Positions 8,563 to 16,785 are shown, counted from the stretch's first letter. The stretch: DNA of 64,000 bases from Clostridium ragsdalei P11 (GCF_001675165.1 NZ_LROS01000033.1:1-64000), one strand, 5' to 3'. Numbers and translations: made by a program. Notes: generated by a model not told the origin, from the sequence alone.

Positions 8563-9468
8563 ATGGTAACAGTTATAGGAGTACGTTTTAAAAAGGCCGG
8601 TAAAATATATTATTTTTCACCAGGTAACTTAAATATAAAAAGAGAAAATAGTGTAATAGTAGAAACAGCAAGGGGAATAGAATTTGGTGAGTGTGTCATA
8701 GAACCAAAAGATATAAGTGAGAGTGACATAGTTTCACCACTTAAAAGCGTTTTAAGGATAGCTACGGAAGAAGATATACAAAAATATAATGAAAATAAAG
8801 AAAAAGAGAAAAGGGCTTTTGATATATGTATTGAAAAAATACAACAACATGAATTAAATATGAAGCTTATAGATGTAGAGTATACTTTTGACAACAATAA
8901 GGTTATATTCTATTTTATAGCTGACGGACGAGTAGATTTTAGGGAATTGGTGAAGGATCTTGCATCCATATTTAGAACAAGAATAGAGCTTAGACAGATA
9001 GGAGTAAGAGATGAGGCAAAAATGATAGGGGGTCTGGGGCCTTGCGGCAGAGCTATGTGTTGTTCTACATTTTTAGGCGATTTTGTACCTGTTTCTATAA
9101 AAATGGCAAAAGAACAGAATTTATCATTGAATCCTACTAAAATATCAGGAATATGTGGAAGACTTATGTGCTGTTTGAATTATGAACAAGATACTTATGA
9201 AAAAATAAGACAGAAGTTGCCTAAGATAGGGTCTTTAGTTAGTACACCTGATGGAAAGGGAGAAGTTATAGACAATTCTGTAGTAAAGGAAAGTATTAAA
9301 ATAAAGATAAAAGTTGAAGATGGTGATGATATAGTAGAAGAAGTGCCTATAAGTGGAGTTAAAGTAATTTCAGGAGGATTTGAAGGTAGTATAAATGAAA
9401 ATGAGATAAAAATTGATGAAGAAACAGAAGATGCAGATATAATTAAACAATTGTTTAAGGAGGATTAA
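8563..9468 (+). CDS. ricT: RicT/YaaT PSP1-domain protein
   Basis: Encodes 301 residues. The N-terminal part is followed by the PSP1 domain with GGLGPCGRAMCCSTFLGDF and GICGRLMCCLNYE. The CGR-MCC pairs are conserved Cys clusters of YaaT/RicT. In B. subtilis RicT acts with RicA and RicF as an Fe-S protein complex that stimulates RNase Y processing and the sporulation phosphorelay. The acidic C-terminal tail (EINENE, EETEDADII) is typical. It is translationally close-packed behind holB. Confidence 0.95.
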   Translation: MVTVIGVRFKKAGKIYYFSPGNLNIKRENSVIVETARGIEFGECVIEPKDISESDIVSPLKSVLRIATEEDIQKYNENKEKEKRAFDICIEKIQQHELNMKLIDVEYTFDNNKVIFYFIADGRVDFRELVKDLASIFRTRIELRQIGVRDEAKMIGGLGPCGRAMCCSTFLGDFVPVSIKMAKEQNLSLNPTKISGICGRLMCCLNYEQDTYEKIRQKLPKIGSLVSTPDGKGEVIDNSVVKESIKIKIKVEDGDDIVEEVPISGVKVISGGFEGSINENEIKIDEETEDADIIKQLFKED

Positions 9469-9479
9469 GGAGGTAACAT

Positions 9480-9683
9480 ATGAAATCAGTATTTAAAATT
9501 CCTAATATACGTACTTCTGAGGATGTTAATAAAATAAGAAAGGTTATTTCCAGTAGTGAAGGGGTGATAGCCTGCCAAATAAACAAAGAAAAAGGAAAAG
9601 TAAGCATAGTATATGATAATTACTTTATAACAGAGAATAAAATTATCCAATGTATAGAAGATTTGGGTTATGCAGTATTATAA
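9480..9683 (+). CDS. Small HMA-fold (heavy-metal-associated-like) protein without CxxC
   Basis: Encodes 67 residues with the beta-alpha-beta pattern of HMA domains: VFKIPNI, then a helix, then GVIACQINKEKGKVSIVYDNYFITENKIIQCIEDLGY. The metal-binding MxCxxC loop that should follow the first strand is absent (here RTSEDVNKI), so copper or zinc binding by the usual ligands is unlikely. GGAGG precedes the ATG by 6 bases and the gene is 11 bases after ricT, the last member of that operon. Role unknown; it could be a partner-binding module. Confidence 0.7.
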   Translation: MKSVFKIPNIRTSEDVNKIRKVISSSEGVIACQINKEKGKVSIVYDNYFITENKIIQCIEDLGYAVL

Positions 9684-9972
9684 GGCATTTTCAAAGAAAT
9701 AACTAGTCAGTATGCTAGCATATTTTTTATCATACTGCGTCGGTAGAACCCTTAGATAGGATTTACTATCTGCGGAACCTGCCTCCTTATCTGATAAACA
9801 AAGTTCTTGGCATCAGATGAAGTTTTAAACTTCATTCGATGCTTAGAAATTGTTATCCAGGGACATAGCCACTCTTTGCTCACACTTGGAAAAGTGTAAG
9901 TATTAGAGTGGGTAGTCATCCGATAAAAAATATTCGTCGCATCTTTGACTTGTTATTTTCTTTCAAATGCCT
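9682..9972. mobile_element. MITE-like element A carrying an inserted family B repeat
   Basis: Begins AGGCATTTTCAAAGAAATAA and ends with the imperfect complement TTATTTTCTTTCAAATGCCT, giving terminal inverted repeats of about 27 bases. The outer parts match the element at 34571-34733 almost base for base. Here 129 extra bases interrupt it after 9798. No reading frame is present. The element could be mobilised in trans by a transposase, but none is in the window. Confidence 0.8.
9799..9927. repeat. Family B stem-loop repeat, copy 3, nested in element A
   Basis: Sequence running CAAAGTTCTTGGCATCAGATG ... GGTAGTCATCCGATAAA. GATAAA is found on both sides (9793-9798 and 9922-9927), while the uninterrupted element at 34681 has it once. 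This is consistent with insertion into GATAAA with a six-base duplication, or with an element whose end carries those bases. The internal hairpins match those of copies 1 and 7 in the reverse direction. Confidence 0.8.
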
Positions 9973-10057
9973 AAAATTATCTTTTAAAATTATAACAAAT
10001 GTGATAAAATACAGGGGATGAAAACATTATCTAAAAGTTAAGGAGGTGTTACATAAG

Positions 10058-10231
10058 ATGGCATATAAAATTACAGAAGAGTGTGTAAGTTGTGGTTCAT
10101 GTGCTTCAGAATGTCCAGCTGATGCTATAAGCCAAGGAGATAGTCAATTTGTAATAGATCCAGAAAAATGTATAGAATGTGGAAACTGTGCTAATGTTTG
10201 TCCAGTAGGAGCACCAGTTGAAGAAAACTAA
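10058..10231 (+). CDS. 2[4Fe-4S] ferredoxin, clostridial type
   Basis: Encodes 57 residues with two CxxCxxCxxxCP motifs, CVSCGSCASECP and CIECGNCANVCP, each ligating a low-potential [4Fe-4S] cluster. Clostridial ferredoxins of this size carry electrons between pyruvate:ferredoxin oxidoreductase, hydrogenases and related enzymes. The ATG at 10058 has AGGAGGTG 9 bases upstream; the in-frame GTG at 10046 overlaps that site and was rejected. It is monocistronic, between a repeat element and a strong terminator. Confidence 0.95.
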   Translation: MAYKITEECVSCGSCASECPADAISQGDSQFVIDPEKCIECGNCANVCPVGAPVEEN

Positions 10232-10238
10232 TTGTTAG

Positions 10239-10266
10239 GAGGTCACCATAAGGTGGCCTTTTTAAT
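10239..10266 (+). terminator. Ferredoxin terminator
   Basis: GAGGTCACC-ATAA-GGTGGCC hairpin followed by TTTTT, 8 bases after the ferredoxin stop codon. Confidence 0.88.
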
Positions 10267-10377
10267 TTATATAAATATCAAATTCTGTATAAAGAGTAAG
10301 TTATTTTACACGAATAATTAATATAGATAGGACATTAAATAAATTATAGTTAGAAAATGTACTAGATGGAGGGAAAT

Positions 10378-11172
10378 ATGGATATATCTGTTGTTATATT
10401 TACGATATTTGGGATTGCTGCAGTAACAGCTGGTTTTATGATGGATGGGGGAAACCCAACGGCACTTTTTGGCCCTGCGGCAGCTGTAATAGTTTTTGGT
10501 GGAACATTTGGAGCTGTAGCTTTATCATTTCCATTAGACGTATTAAAAAGAGTACCTAAGATATTTAAAGTGATTTTTAATCCTAGAAAAGCAAGTTTAG
10601 TTGATTTAATTTTATATTTTAAAGATGTATCCTATAAAACTAGAAAAAATGGTTTGTTAAGTTTGGAAGGTGAAATATCCAATGACCCTAATTTAGATCC
10701 TTTTATAAAAAAAGGTCTTCAACTTGTAGTAGATGGAGTAGATCCTCAAGCTGTAAGAGATATACTAGAATTGGAGCTTGAATCCACATCTGAGAGACAT
10801 AAGCAAGGGGCAAGTGTATTTGAAAGCGCAGGAGGATATGGACCTACTATGGGTATTATAGGTACAGTTATGGGAATGGTTCATATTTTAGGTAGCCTTA
10901 CAGATACAGCTAGCTTAGGAGGTAAAATAGGAAGTGCATTTTTGGCTACATTATATGGTATAGGATCTGCAAATCTATTATGGCTTCCATTAGGCAATAG
11001 ATTGAAGCAGCAAGATGAAAAGGAAGTTAAGGAAAAAACTCTTATAATTGAAGCAATATTATATATTCAAGAAGGTATAAATCCAAATACTATAGCAGAA
11101 AAATTAAAGGGATTTTTGAACAAGCAGGAGTTGGCAAAATATGAAGGAATGGATGGGAAGGCTGCATTATGA
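10378..11172 (+). CDS. motA: Flagellar motor stator protein MotA
   Basis: Encodes 264 residues starting at the ATG that follows GGAGGGAAAT; the upstream in-frame ATG at 10366 overlaps that ribosome binding site. Four membrane segments are visible: residues about 4-22, 32-52, 150-170 and 180-200. The cytoplasmic loop contains the conserved RHKQGASVFES, and the MotA signature GGYGPTMGIIGTVMGMVHIL follows. MotA and MotB form the ion-driven stator that turns the flagellum. No other flagellar gene is nearby, so the pair forms its own operon inserted in a housekeeping region. Confidence 0.95.
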   Translation: MDISVVIFTIFGIAAVTAGFMMDGGNPTALFGPAAAVIVFGGTFGAVALSFPLDVLKRVPKIFKVIFNPRKASLVDLILYFKDVSYKTRKNGLLSLEGEISNDPNLDPFIKKGLQLVVDGVDPQAVRDILELELESTSERHKQGASVFESAGGYGPTMGIIGTVMGMVHILGSLTDTASLGGKIGSAFLATLYGIGSANLLWLPLGNRLKQQDEKEVKEKTLIIEAILYIQEGINPNTIAEKLKGFLNKQELAKYEGMDGKAAL

Positions 11173-12050
11173 AGAAGAAAAATAAAAAACCAGATGAAGG
11201 ACCAAGTGCAGAAAGATGGATGCTTAGTTATGCTGATTTTATGACACTTCTTATGATATTCTTTGTAGTTATGTACGCTATGAGCTATGTAGACCAAACT
11301 AAATATAATAAACTTTCTCAATCTCTCAGTATAGCAATGGGAGGGGGAAAAGCAATAATAGGTGCTGATAATACTTCTAGTGTCAAAGATAGTGTTAAAA
11401 CAGTAGATAAGCCAACTGAAAGTGACGAATCTGAACAACAGGTTAAGATGGAAGCAAATAAATTAAAGCAATTAAAAAAACAAGTGGACTCATATCTTGC
11501 AGCTAACGGATTAAGTCAGAGTGTAAGCTCACAGATAGATGAAAGAGGGCTTGTTGTGAGTTTAAGTAATACTTTGTTTTTTGATACAGGAAAAGCTGAA
11601 ATAAAACCTGAAATCCAAAATACATTAATGGGAATAGGAAAAATGATAAGTCAAATGGGAAATTCCATAAGGGTGGAAGGACATACAGACAATGTTCCTA
11701 TTAGCAATAATGAATATGCATCTAATTGGCAGCTATCTTGTGCTAGAGCAGCTAATGTCACTCAATTTTTACAAAATAGAGTAGGTATTAAACCTGAAAA
11801 GCTTACGTCAGTAGGTTATGGAGAATACAGGTCAGTTAATGATAACTCGACAGATGCAAATAGAGCTAAAAATAGGAGAGTAGATATAATTATAGAAAGC
11901 AATAAATTTAACAGTATTGAGCGTGGAAATAGTACAAGCAGCAATAGTACGAGCGGGAGTAGTAAGAGCAGCAGTACTGTCAGCTCACAGAGTACCTCAC
12001 AGACTATAACTACAGATCAACAAAAGGTAAAGCAATCTGAGCAACATTAA
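11169..12050 (+). CDS. motB: Flagellar motor stator protein MotB (OmpA-like)
   Basis: Encodes 293 residues and overlaps motA by four bases (ATGA), implying coupled translation. One N-terminal membrane segment carries the ion-accepting Asp in MLSYADFMTLLMIFF. A plug/linker region comes next, then the peptidoglycan-binding OmpA domain with VEGHTDNVPISNNEYASNWQLS and NRRVDIII. The C-terminus has an unusual Ser/Thr-rich tail of about 35 residues (STSSNSTSGSSKSSSTV). The tail is lineage-specific and probably disordered outside the cell membrane. Confidence 0.95.
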   Translation: MKKKNKKPDEGPSAERWMLSYADFMTLLMIFFVVMYAMSYVDQTKYNKLSQSLSIAMGGGKAIIGADNTSSVKDSVKTVDKPTESDESEQQVKMEANKLKQLKKQVDSYLAANGLSQSVSSQIDERGLVVSLSNTLFFDTGKAEIKPEIQNTLMGIGKMISQMGNSIRVEGHTDNVPISNNEYASNWQLSCARAANVTQFLQNRVGIKPEKLTSVGYGEYRSVNDNSTDANRAKNRRVDIIIESNKFNSIERGNSTSSNSTSGSSKSSSTVSSQSTSQTITTDQQKVKQSEQH

Positions 12051-12076
12051 ACATAGTTAGTAATATATTATTTATT

Positions 12077-12112
12077 AAATCCCTTAATTTTGATGGGATT
12101 TTATTTTTTACA
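12077..12112 (+). terminator. motAB terminator
   Basis: AAATCCC and GGGATTT pair across a TTAATTTTGAT loop, followed by TATTTTTTA, about 27 bases after motB. Confidence 0.8.
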
Positions 12113-12141
12113 AAAATTAATGATAGTTAAGTATCTAATAT

Positions 12142-12170
12142 TTGACAACATATTTTATTTAAATTACAAT
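12142..12170 (+). promoter_or_regulatory. Promoter upstream of trmN6
   Basis: -35 TTGACA at 12142-12147, a 17-base spacer and -10 TACAAT at 12165-12170, 55 bases before the start codon. Confidence 0.7.
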
Positions 12171-12224
12171 TTAAGTTAATGTGTAAACTTGTGTAAAATA
12201 AATTTTATAAGTGAGGACGTTTAA

Positions 12225-12977
12225 GTGAAATTGAATTTAGTGAGAAGTGATGAAACATTAGATGATCTACAAATAGACGGAATATGTATTATACAGAAAA
12301 AAAATAGCTTTAGGTTTGGAGTGGACGCTGTCTTACTTGCAAATTTTGCCAAAATTAAACCTAGAATGAATATAATTGATTTATGTAGCGGAACAGGGAT
12401 AGTACCCTTTATAATAGCTGGTAAAACAAAGGCTGAGCATATAACAGGTATGGAAATTCAAAAGAGTATGGTAGATATGGCAACTCGTTCTGTAATTTTT
12501 AATGGAATGGAGAAAAGAGTTGAGTTTATTCACAGAGATTTAGTAGATTTTGAATTTTTGAAAAAGTTGCCAAAAGTGGATGTAGTAACGGTAAACCCAC
12601 CTTATAAATTGAAAAATTCGGGAATTACAAATGCCCAATACGAAAATGCAATATCAAGGCATGAAATATGCTGTACATTAGAAGATGTTATAAAGGCAGC
12701 AAAGATTTTATTAAAAGATAATGGAAAGCTATATATGATCCATAGACCGGATAGGCTTGTAGATATAATGTGTACTATGAGGAAATACAATATAGAGCCA
12801 AAGCTGATGACAATGGTACAGCCATGTGTTAACAAGGCACCTAATATGGTACTTATAGAGGGACAAAGTAATGGAAAACCATTTTTAAAATGGGAAGCAC
12901 CTATATGTGTACATAAATTAGATGGAAGTTATACAGATGAAATTGATAGAATATACGGAAGATGTTTAAGGAGATAA
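12225..12977 (+). CDS. trmN6: tRNA1(Val) (adenine37-N6)-methyltransferase family (YabB)
   Basis: Encodes 250 residues from a GTG start with GAGGACG upstream. It is a Rossmann-fold SAM-dependent methyltransferase. Motif I is IIDLCSGTGIVPFII (about residues 49-63), and motif IV is VNPPYKL, the NPPY signature of adenine-N6 methylation. B. subtilis YabB is the orthologue at this locus, next to yabC (rsmI). E. coli TrmN6 modifies A37 of tRNA-Val1. The exact tRNA target here is inferred only. Seven bases separate it from rsmI. Confidence 0.88.
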   Translation: MKLNLVRSDETLDDLQIDGICIIQKKNSFRFGVDAVLLANFAKIKPRMNIIDLCSGTGIVPFIIAGKTKAEHITGMEIQKSMVDMATRSVIFNGMEKRVEFIHRDLVDFEFLKKLPKVDVVTVNPPYKLKNSGITNAQYENAISRHEICCTLEDVIKAAKILLKDNGKLYMIHRPDRLVDIMCTMRKYNIEPKLMTMVQPCVNKAPNMVLIEGQSNGKPFLKWEAPICVHKLDGSYTDEIDRIYGRCLRR

Positions 12978-12983
12978 TGTGTA

Positions 12984-13823
12984 ATGGGAAAACTTTTTTT
13001 AGTGGCAACTCCTATAGGAAATTTGAGTGATATAACTTTAAGAGCTCTTGATACCCTTAAAAATGTAGATTTGATAGCAGCAGAAGATACCAGACAGAGT
13101 TTAAAGCTATTAAATCATTTCAATATAAAAAAACCACTTATAAGTTGTCATAAATATAACGAAAATGAGAAAAGTAAATTATTAATACAAAAGTTGAAAG
13201 ATGGTAAAGATATAGCTCTAGTAAGTGATGCTGGGACACCAGGTATATCAGATCCTGGAAGCATTATGGTAAAGAATTGCATAGAACAGGGAATAGAATT
13301 TGAAGTTCTGCCTGGTGCAACTGCAGTAACAACAGCTTTGGTTTACTCGGGACTGGATACTTCAAAGTTTACGTTCATTGGATTTTTACCTAGGGAAAAT
13401 AAAGATAGGAGAAGTATACTAGAAGGTGTAAAAAACAGAACTGAAACATTGATATTTTATGAAGCACCCCATAGACTGACAAATACCTTAGAAGTATTAG
13501 CAACCGTCCTAGGAAATAGACATATAGGCATTTGTAGAGAGCTTACAAAGGTTCATGAAGAAATATTGAGATTTACACTAGAAGAAGCTATGAATTATTA
13601 TGAAAGTAATGATGCAAAAGGGGAATTTGTACTGGTAGTAGAAGGTAAGGATGAAAAAGAACTTTTAAGAGAAGAAAGTGAAAAATGGATAAACTTGTCT
13701 ATAGAAAAACATATAAAAATGTATATAGAGGATGGATTAGATAAAAAAGAAGCTATAAAAAAAGTAGCTAAGGATAGAAAACTTTCAAAATCTGAAGTTT
13801 ATAAGCATTCTTTAAACCTATAA
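12984..13823 (+). CDS. rsmI: 16S rRNA (cytidine1402-2'-O)-methyltransferase
   Basis: Encodes 279 residues. It starts MGKLFLVATPIGNLSDITLRAL, the N-terminal signature of RsmI. Also visible are AAEDTRQSLKLL, SDAGTPGISDPG and LPGATAVTTALVYSGL, all tetrapyrrole-methylase-fold motifs. It methylates the 2'-OH of C1402 in 16S rRNA. In Bacillus, yazA (GIY-YIG) lies between yabB and yabC; here a GIY-YIG gene is instead at 58.6 kb. A decayed copy of the last 50-60 bases of this gene is found at 15246-15310. Confidence 0.95.
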   Translation: MGKLFLVATPIGNLSDITLRALDTLKNVDLIAAEDTRQSLKLLNHFNIKKPLISCHKYNENEKSKLLIQKLKDGKDIALVSDAGTPGISDPGSIMVKNCIEQGIEFEVLPGATAVTTALVYSGLDTSKFTFIGFLPRENKDRRSILEGVKNRTETLIFYEAPHRLTNTLEVLATVLGNRHIGICRELTKVHEEILRFTLEEAMNYYESNDAKGEFVLVVEGKDEKELLREESEKWINLSIEKHIKMYIEDGLDKKEAIKKVAKDRKLSKSEVYKHSLNL

Positions 13824-13955
13824 TAAAAAAATAGCAAGTTTAAAATTTGTATAATATTTATTGAATATCGTTAATAAATTCAGAATATGAATAACAAATT
13901 GTCAAAAAAGAAGATGATTTTATTAAAAAATTATAATATCTCTGATATAAATTTT

Positions 13956-13995
13956 ATATATGTGTTGAGGTATATACCAATTTAATGGTATAATG
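13956..13995 (+). promoter_or_regulatory. Promoter of first NlpC/P60 gene
   Basis: TTGAGG, an 18-base spacer (TATATACCAATTTAATGG) and TATAAT. The same arrangement with the same spacer length is conserved before the paralogue. A leader of about 90 bases follows before the TTG start. Confidence 0.75.
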
Positions 13996-14087
13996 GAAAC
14001 ATGTTATTTGCGAATTTGAGTTTTTTATGGTTATAAGGGGCTGAAATTTGTAAGCTGTTAAGTATTTTACGAGGAGGTAGAAAAGTT

Positions 14088-15125
14088 TTGAATAAAAAAA
14101 CCTTATCTGTTGCAATTGCATTAACTTTGGCATTGTCAACAGGGGCAAATGTTTTAGCCGCGCCAGGTGCATCAAGTTCATCGACTTCATTAGAGCAGGT
14201 TAAACAACAAAAGCAGGAATTAGAAGTTAAAGCTGAAAAAACGGACAACCAAGTAATACAAACTATGAACGACTTAGAAAATAACAAAAAAAGTATTGCC
14301 TCAGTTTCTAATAGTATAAAACAAACTCAAGCTAACATAGATTCTGTGCAAGCTAGTATAGAAAGCCAACAGAAAGTATTTAATCAAAGGGCAAAAGCTA
14401 TGTATACAAATAACATGGGTAATTACCTGGGAGTAATATTAAATGCAAGTAATTTAAACGATTTTATATCTAGGGTAGATAATGTTGGGAAAGTGATGGG
14501 TTTTGACAAGAATGTTGTAGGAGATTTAAAAAGTAAAAAAGAGCAATTAGCTAATGGAAAAGAAAAATTAAATAGTGAAAATAATAAGCTATTGGCACTA
14601 AAGTCAGAAAATGAAAAAAAGTTGGCCAAGCTTAATAGTGATAAAGAAAGTGCAAAAAATGTAATAGCATCTTTAGATGCACAAGAAAAATCTTTAGAAA
14701 TTACTGATCAAGCAACTTTAAAGGCAATTGCTTCAGCTGCAAGTAATGTTAGTGCTTCAAGAGGAGGTACCATAATATCATCTGATGCAGTAGTAGCATA
14801 TGCTTCTAACTTTTTAGGAGTCCCTTATGTATATGGAGGAACATCTCCTTCAGGGTTTGATTGTTCAGGATTAGTTCAATATGTATATGCAAACTTTGGA
14901 ATTAATTTGCCAAGAACTTCAGAGGAACAGCAAAATGTGGGCACACCTGTATCAAGAGATGAGCTTAAGCCGGGAGATTTAGTTTTCTTTGGTTCTCCAG
15001 CATATCATGTAGGAATGTATGTAGGTGATGGTCAGTTTATTGAAGCACCACGTACTGGGCTTTCAGTTAGAATAGCAGCTTTAGATAACAGATCAGATTT
15101 TACAGGTGGAAGAAGAGTTAAATAA
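14088..15125 (+). CDS. Secreted NlpC/P60 peptidoglycan hydrolase with coiled-coil domain (copy 1)
   Basis: Encodes 345 residues from a TTG start 9 bases after GAGGAGG. The signal peptide spans residues 1-25 (hydrophobic core SVAIALTLALSTGANVLAAP). A long charged coiled-coil region (about 30-210) with SLEQVKQQKQELEVK repeats follows, like CwlO or PcsB. The C-terminal NlpC/P60 domain begins near residue 237. Its catalytic Cys is in SGFDCSGLVQYV (about 259) and its His in AYHVGMYVG (about 307). Such enzymes cut between gamma-D-Glu and the diamino acid in stem peptides. It is paralogous to the next gene. Confidence 0.93.
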   Translation: MNKKTLSVAIALTLALSTGANVLAAPGASSSSTSLEQVKQQKQELEVKAEKTDNQVIQTMNDLENNKKSIASVSNSIKQTQANIDSVQASIESQQKVFNQRAKAMYTNNMGNYLGVILNASNLNDFISRVDNVGKVMGFDKNVVGDLKSKKEQLANGKEKLNSENNKLLALKSENEKKLAKLNSDKESAKNVIASLDAQEKSLEITDQATLKAIASAASNVSASRGGTIISSDAVVAYASNFLGVPYVYGGTSPSGFDCSGLVQYVYANFGINLPRTSEEQQNVGTPVSRDELKPGDLVFFGSPAYHVGMYVGDGQFIEAPRTGLSVRIAALDNRSDFTGGRRVK

Positions 15126-15163
15126 TAATTTAGTGACATATTATTTTAAATTTCAGTATACAT

Positions 15164-15212
15164 ACATAGCTAAATTTACTTTTGTGATTGAGGATTTAGC
15201 TATGTTTTTATT
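15164..15212 (+). terminator. Terminator after NlpC/P60 copy 1
   Basis: CATAGCTAAAT and ATTTAGCTATG pair, followed by TTTTTATTT. The second copy has a matching, slightly diverged hairpin. Confidence 0.85.
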
Positions 15213-15245
15213 TATAAATTTAAATACAAGGGATATGTTATGGTA

Positions 15246-15310
15246 AACAAAGGGTAGAAAACTTTCTAAATGTGAATTTTATAAGAATTTTTAGACCTAT
15301 AGTTAGAAAA
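15246..15310 (+). pseudogene. Decayed remnant of the rsmI 3' end (duplication scar)
   Basis: GGGTAGAAAACTTTCTAAAT...GACCTAT matches the last codons of rsmI at 13771-13823 (GGATAGAAAACTTTCAAAAT...AACCTAT) with scattered differences. The similarity then continues through the intergenic promoter region into the NlpC gene. It marks how far left the tandem duplication reached. No product is expected. Confidence 0.8.
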
Positions 15311-15443
15311 TAAAGGCAAGTTTAAAATTTATATATCTTTTGTAAAAAATCGTTAATAGAAACAGGATATAATTGATAAATTACTAGAATAGTATTTGAT
15401 TTTATTTAAAATTCACAATATTTCTTGCGAAAATTTTCTGCAT

Positions 15444-15477
15444 GTGTTGAGGTATGTATCAATTTAATGTTATAATA
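15444..15477 (+). promoter_or_regulatory. Promoter of second NlpC/P60 gene
   Basis: TTGAGG, an 18-base spacer (TATGTATCAATTTAATGT) and TATAAT, the duplicated counterpart of the promoter before copy 1. Confidence 0.72.
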
Positions 15478-15569
15478 GATGTACGTTACTTGCTAATCTC
15501 AGCTTTTTGGGGTTATAAGAAGCTCAAATTTGTAAGCTATTAAATATTTTACGAGGAGGTAGAAAAGTT

Positions 15570-16616
15570 TTGAATAAAAGAACCTTATCTGTTGCAATTG
15601 CATTAACTTTGGCATTGTCAACAGGGGCAAATGTTTTGGCTGCGCCAAGTGCATCAAGTTCATCGACTTCATTAGAGCAGGTTAAACAACAAAAGCAGGA
15701 ATTGGAAGTTAAAGCTGAAAAAATGGACAACCAGATAACACAGACTATGAATGATTTAGAAAATAATAAAAAGAATATAGCATCAATTTCTAATAATATA
15801 AAACAAACTCAAGCTAATATAGATTCCGCCCAAAAAAATATGGAAAATCAGCAGCAAGTGTTCAATCAAAGAGTAAAGGCTATGTATATAAATGGCATAA
15901 GTAGTTACCTAGGAGTAATATTGAATGCAGATAATTTAAATGATTTTATATCTAGGGTAGATAATGTTAAGAAAGTAATGGGTTTTGATAAGAATATTAT
16001 AGGAAATTTAAAAGATAAAAAAGAGCAATTAGCTAATGGAAAAGAAAAATTAAATAGTGAAAATAATAAGCTATTGGCACTAAAGTTAGAAAATGAAAAA
16101 AAGTTGGCCAAGCTTAATAGTGATAAAGAAAGTGCAAAAAATGTAATAGCATCTTTAGATGCACAAGAAAAATCTTTAGAAATTGCTAATCAAGCAACTC
16201 TAAAAGCAGTTGCTTCAGCTGCAAGTAACGTTCAACAAAGTGCTTCAAGAGGAGGAAATTCTATAGCATCATCTGATGCAGTAGTAGCATATGCTTCTAA
16301 CTTTTTAGGAGTTCCATACGTATGGGGAGGAACATCTCCTTCAGGGTTTGATTGTTCAGGATTAGTTCAATATGTATATGCTCATTTTGGAATTAATTTG
16401 CCGAGAACTTCACAGGAACAGCAAACGGTAGGTACAGCTGTATCAAGAGATGAACTTCAGCCAGGAGATTTGGTTTTCTTTGGTTCTCCAGCGTATCATG
16501 TAGGAATATATGTAGGTGGAGGACAGTTTATTAATGCACCTAAAACAGGAGATGTAGTTAAAATAGCATCTTTGGATAATAGATCAGATTTTACGGGTGG
16601 AAGAAGAGTTAGATAA
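15570..16616 (+). CDS. Secreted NlpC/P60 peptidoglycan hydrolase with coiled-coil domain (copy 2)
   Basis: Encodes 348 residues with a TTG start and an identical ribosome binding site to copy 1. The signal peptide and first 50 residues are nearly the same as copy 1. The coiled coil diverges (DSAQKNMENQQQVFNQRVK) and then becomes almost identical again before the catalytic domain (Cys in GFDCSGLVQYV, His in AYHVGIYVG). A three-residue insertion (QQS) lies in the linker. Both copies look intact and are probably expressed separately, each with a promoter and terminator. Confidence 0.93.
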   Translation: MNKRTLSVAIALTLALSTGANVLAAPSASSSSTSLEQVKQQKQELEVKAEKMDNQITQTMNDLENNKKNIASISNNIKQTQANIDSAQKNMENQQQVFNQRVKAMYINGISSYLGVILNADNLNDFISRVDNVKKVMGFDKNIIGNLKDKKEQLANGKEKLNSENNKLLALKLENEKKLAKLNSDKESAKNVIASLDAQEKSLEIANQATLKAVASAASNVQQSASRGGNSIASSDAVVAYASNFLGVPYVWGGTSPSGFDCSGLVQYVYAHFGINLPRTSQEQQTVGTAVSRDELQPGDLVFFGSPAYHVGIYVGGGQFINAPKTGDVVKIASLDNRSDFTGGRRVR

Positions 16617-16654
16617 TAGTTTAATGACATATTATTTTAAAATTTAAATATACA

Positions 16655-16705
16655 TACATAGTTAAATCCATTTTGTATTTAGGAAATTTAGCTATGTTTT
16701 TTTTA
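16655..16705 (+). terminator. Terminator after NlpC/P60 copy 2
   Basis: CATAGTTAAAT pairs with ATTTAGCTATG (one G-U), followed by a run of eight T. Confidence 0.82.
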
Positions 16706-16785
16706 CCTTAAATTGTCCAATGGCTATCTACCGTAATATTGTCTTTTTCTACTAAGTAAGATTCATTGATAAGTTCAATACAGAA

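Noticed and set aside
13824-14087. Cyclic di-AMP riboswitch before the NlpC/P60 genes
   Set aside because: Cell-wall hydrolases are typical ydaO targets, but the leaders lack the conserved ydaO core sequences; only promoters and short leaders are visible.
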